Part shown: positions 62,144 through 64,000 of the stretch, piece by piece
Layout of the letters: every line of letters starts with the position of its first letter
Numbering within the stretch: position 1 is the stretch's first letter
Source of the DNA: Alkalibacillus aidingensis
GTDB lineage: Bacteria > Bacillota > Bacilli > Bacillales > Alkalibacillaceae
Assembly (NCBI RefSeq): GCF_014595945.1
Contig: NZ_JABXWU010000010.1
Span: forward strand, 1 to 64,000
Length of the DNA: 64,000 nt
Direction: 5' to 3'
The notes under the pieces: model-generated
The model's database searches: none
The model's input: only the letters and a program-made list of their open reading frames with translations
What the model was told of the DNA's origin: nothing
Translations under genes and position numbers: made by a program

Positions 62144-62533
62144 CTAAAGGTTCTCCTCCTTACTTAAAGCTTCTAGAAATGTATCACGTATCTCTTCTTC
62201 CGTATAATTGTGTTGCTTAGCTGTTTGTATGGCTTGTTTTACCGCCTGATAGACCATATCTTTCTGGACTTCATCCTTAAGAGATTGATGAACATCTGAA
62301 ACGAATGTGCCTTTACCTTGAGATGTATGGATCAACTCTTGATACTCCAAGTTTTGATACGCCCTCCTTGTAGTAATGACACTCACTTCTAAATCATTGG
62401 ACAAGGACCTAATGGAAGGAAGTGAATCTCCAGCTAGTAGTTGGCCACTTGCGATTAAAGCTTTTATCTGCTGTTCAATTTGATGGTAAAATGGCTCACG
62501 TGATTGTTTTGAGAGTTTAATCGGAAGCTTCAC
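62144..62533 (-). CDS. GntR-family regulator (YtrA/YhcF type)
   Basis: A 129-residue repressor: a short GntR winged helix (YHQIEQQIKALIASGQLLAGDSLPSIRSLSNDLEVSVITTRRAYQNLEYQELIHTSQGKGTFVS) followed by a small helical tail, as in the YtrA subgroup. Members of this group usually head ABC-transporter operons and respond to cell-envelope antibiotics. It is first in the operon with the two ABC genes, so autoregulation is probable. Confidence 0.88.
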   Translation of the reverse strand: MKLPIKLSKQSREPFYHQIEQQIKALIASGQLLAGDSLPSIRSLSNDLEVSVITTRRAYQNLEYQELIHTSQGKGTFVSDVHQSLKDEVQKDMVYQAVKQAIQTAKQHNYTEEEIRDTFLEALSKEENL

Positions 62534-62806
62534 TTCACATGTCTCCTTCCGTTGTTATTAACATAAATAGTCGATTTCAGATACTTTCTTAAGAGCATAA
62601 TGACCAAGCACCTAAGCTGAACCAAGTGATGATTACAGTACTAAGGGCTATTATACTGTTCATGTCTATATATACAGTTTATGTTTTAAGTTAGAGTTAT
62701 TCAAGTGCTTTTATGAATGATGGTAAAGGTGGTTATATAATCAGCTTAAAATGATATGATAGTACCTACAGAGTCTTAAGGGATAATAAGGGAGAAGAGT
62801 TATTAC

Positions 62807-64000
62807 ATGACACATGAAATGAAAAAGAACAAGTTTAGATTGTTACTAATGCTAGGTGCCTTAACGGCTATGGTACCTTTGACGATTGATATGTACTTAC
62901 CAGCTTTTCCGGTTTTAACAGATGAACTAAATACAACTGTTTCATTGACACAAATAAGTTTAACGGCAAGTCTACTAGGGATCGCTTTTGGCCAGTTAGT
63001 GGTCGGGACATTAAGTGATGTACATGGTAGAAAGAAACCATTAGTTATCTCTATTATAGTATTTATCATCGCTTCTATTATTTGCGCTATTGCACTGAAT
63101 ATATGGGTGTTGATCATGTTTAGGTTTATTCAAGGTTTTGCTGGCGCTGGCGGTATTGTCATCTCTCGTTCTATTATTAGAGATTTATATGATGGCAAGT
63201 CTATGACTAAAATGTTCTCATTATTAATTCTGGTTATGGGATTAGCGCCAATATTGGCACCCATGATTGGAGGGCAAGTATTAACATTTACTTCCTGGCG
63301 TGGAATCTTTGTTATTCTAGCCATATTTGGAGGATTGCTAGCCTTAGTCACCACCTTTCGTCTAAAGGAAACATTATCTGTTGAGCACCGTTCAGTGGGT
63401 GGTTTGAAAAATTCATTCTCGATATTTGTGCGCTTAACCAAGCAACGAACATTTATGGCCTTCGCGTTAATTCAGGGGTTTACAGCAGCATATCTATTTT
63501 CCTACATATCTGGTTCTTCATTTATTTTGCAGGACATTTTTGCACTAACTCCACAGACTTATGGTATTGTATTTGCTGTAAATGCATTAGGGTTTATTAC
63601 ACTTAGCCAAGTAACAGGGAGATTAGTTGACTATGTTAAAGAAGAACGCTTATTGATTGTTGGGTTTGGGATCGCTTTAACAGGTGGAACATTCCTATTA
63701 ATCGCCTCTTTAATACAAGGGGGGATGACTCCGGTATTAATAGGTTTATTTTTTGTTATTTCCAGTGTAGGTGTCATCAACCCTACAAGTCTGTCTTTAG
63801 CAATGCAATCACAGACTAAGAATGTTGGAAGTGCCGCTGCTTTACTTGGGTTGTTTCAATTTATATTCGGTGGTATTGCGGCTCCGATAGTCGGTTTAGC
63901 AGGAACAGAGTCTGTCTTACCGTTAGCCTTAATTATAATAACTTGTCAGTTTTGTACCATTATTTCATATATGTTAATGGTTAAACAGAAAATAAAGCGC
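62807..64000 (+). CDS. Bcr/CflA-type MFS drug efflux transporter (3' end outside window)
   Basis: 398 codons are visible without a stop, so the gene is nearly complete. The first helix MLGALTAMVPLTIDMYLPAFPVL and FGQLVVGTLSDVHGRKKPLV (loop 2-3 motif) place it in the Bcr/CflA group of 12-helix proton-driven exporters; RFIQGFAGAGGIVISRSIIRDLYDG is a further group hallmark. ATG 62807 follows GGGAGAAGAG; ATG 62819 is possible. Substrates in this group include bicyclomycin, chloramphenicol and sulfonamides; this one's is unknown. Divergent from the GntR/ABC operon. Confidence 0.88.
   Translation, partial: MTHEMKKNKFRLLLMLGALTAMVPLTIDMYLPAFPVLTDELNTTVSLTQISLTASLLGIAFGQLVVGTLSDVHGRKKPLVISIIVFIIASIICAIALNIWVLIMFRFIQGFAGAGGIVISRSIIRDLYDGKSMTKMFSLLILVMGLAPILAPMIGGQVLTFTSWRGIFVILAIFGGLLALVTTFRLKETLSVEHRSVGGLKNSFSIFVRLTKQRTFMAFALIQGFTAAYLFSYISGSSFILQDIFALTPQTYGIVFAVNALGFITLSQVTGRLVDYVKEERLLIVGFGIALTGGTFLLIASLIQGGMTPVLIGLFFVISSVGVINPTSLSLAMQSQTKNVGSAAALLGLFQFIFGGIAAPIVGLAGTESVLPLALIIITCQFCTIISYMLMVKQKIKR

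Noticed and set aside
1-64000. rRNA or tRNA genes
   Set aside because: I saw no conserved rRNA segments and no cloverleaf with GGTTCRA-type T-arms in the intergenic regions. A tRNAscan run would settle it.

Overview
The window looks like chromosome of a spore-forming, low-GC member of the Bacillaceae that tolerates salt. Three small acid-soluble spore proteins (one SspP-like at 6224-6376, two SspH-like at 51455-51839) show that it sporulates. A BCCT betaine transporter, a GbsR/betaine-aldehyde dehydrogenase pair and many acidic proteins suggest osmoadaptation. Mqo and Bacillus-style metabolic genes fit an aerobic heterotroph. A D-aspartate ligase with an aspartate racemase, a FemABX protein and a MurE-like ligase suggests an interpeptide-bridged (A4-type) wall, as known in some halophilic bacilli such as Halobacillus. 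I cannot name the genus from the sequence. I saw no rRNA, tRNA or CRISPR array.

Layout. 1-7.3 kb is an accessory, decayed stretch: a gene split by a stop codon, a stand-alone SAP/FokI-like nuclease candidate, an IS256-type transposase remnant, a surface-protein fragment, a RhuM family gene, a complete IS3-family insertion sequence, sspP and a possible caspase-like protein. 7.7-16.5 kb holds a PAS protein with a histidine-less H-box, two DUF2294 genes (one broken), mqo, a metNIQ-like operon, seven exact-period 52-bp tandem repeats and a NERD nuclease-related protein. 16.5-25.5 kb holds a truncated, degenerate FtsZ homologue, MarR plus a drug-type ABC exporter, a frameshifted REC/GGDEF-like gene behind a sigma-B-like promoter, a D,D-carboxypeptidase, an acyltransferase, a DUF421 remnant and a LytTR regulator.

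25.6-33.6 kb holds two tandem CoA-transferase/acetyl-CoA hydrolase genes, with an array of four phased repeats in front of the first. A metal-handling unit follows: a small HMA protein, a P1B-type ATPase and an Fnr-like regulator. Both metal genes have TTGAY-N4-RTCAA boxes upstream. A NUDIX hydrolase and a DUF2935 protein follow. 34.3-41.2 kb holds an OpuD-type transporter behind a near-perfect sigma-B promoter, then the cell-wall bridge cluster. 41.4-52 kb is mostly housekeeping: an SDR, a CshA-like helicase, two TraB/TIKI proteins, pgi, glcK, rlmN, a coiled-coil protein and sspH genes. 52-64 kb holds gbsR/betB, a vanadium-haloperoxidase-like protein, a hydroxybutyrate-dehydrogenase-like SDR, another set of 51-52-bp repeats, a permuted NlpC/P60-like protein, DUF421, a GntR/ABC operon and a Bcr/CflA transporter running off the end.

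Most notable are the FtsZ homologue that keeps the T7 catalytic loop but has lost the GTP-binding half; the putative D-Asp bridge cluster with an unusual MurE paralogue; the SAP-FokI-like nuclease; the Fnr-box metal regulon; and a family of about 52-bp tandem repeats at four intergenic loci.
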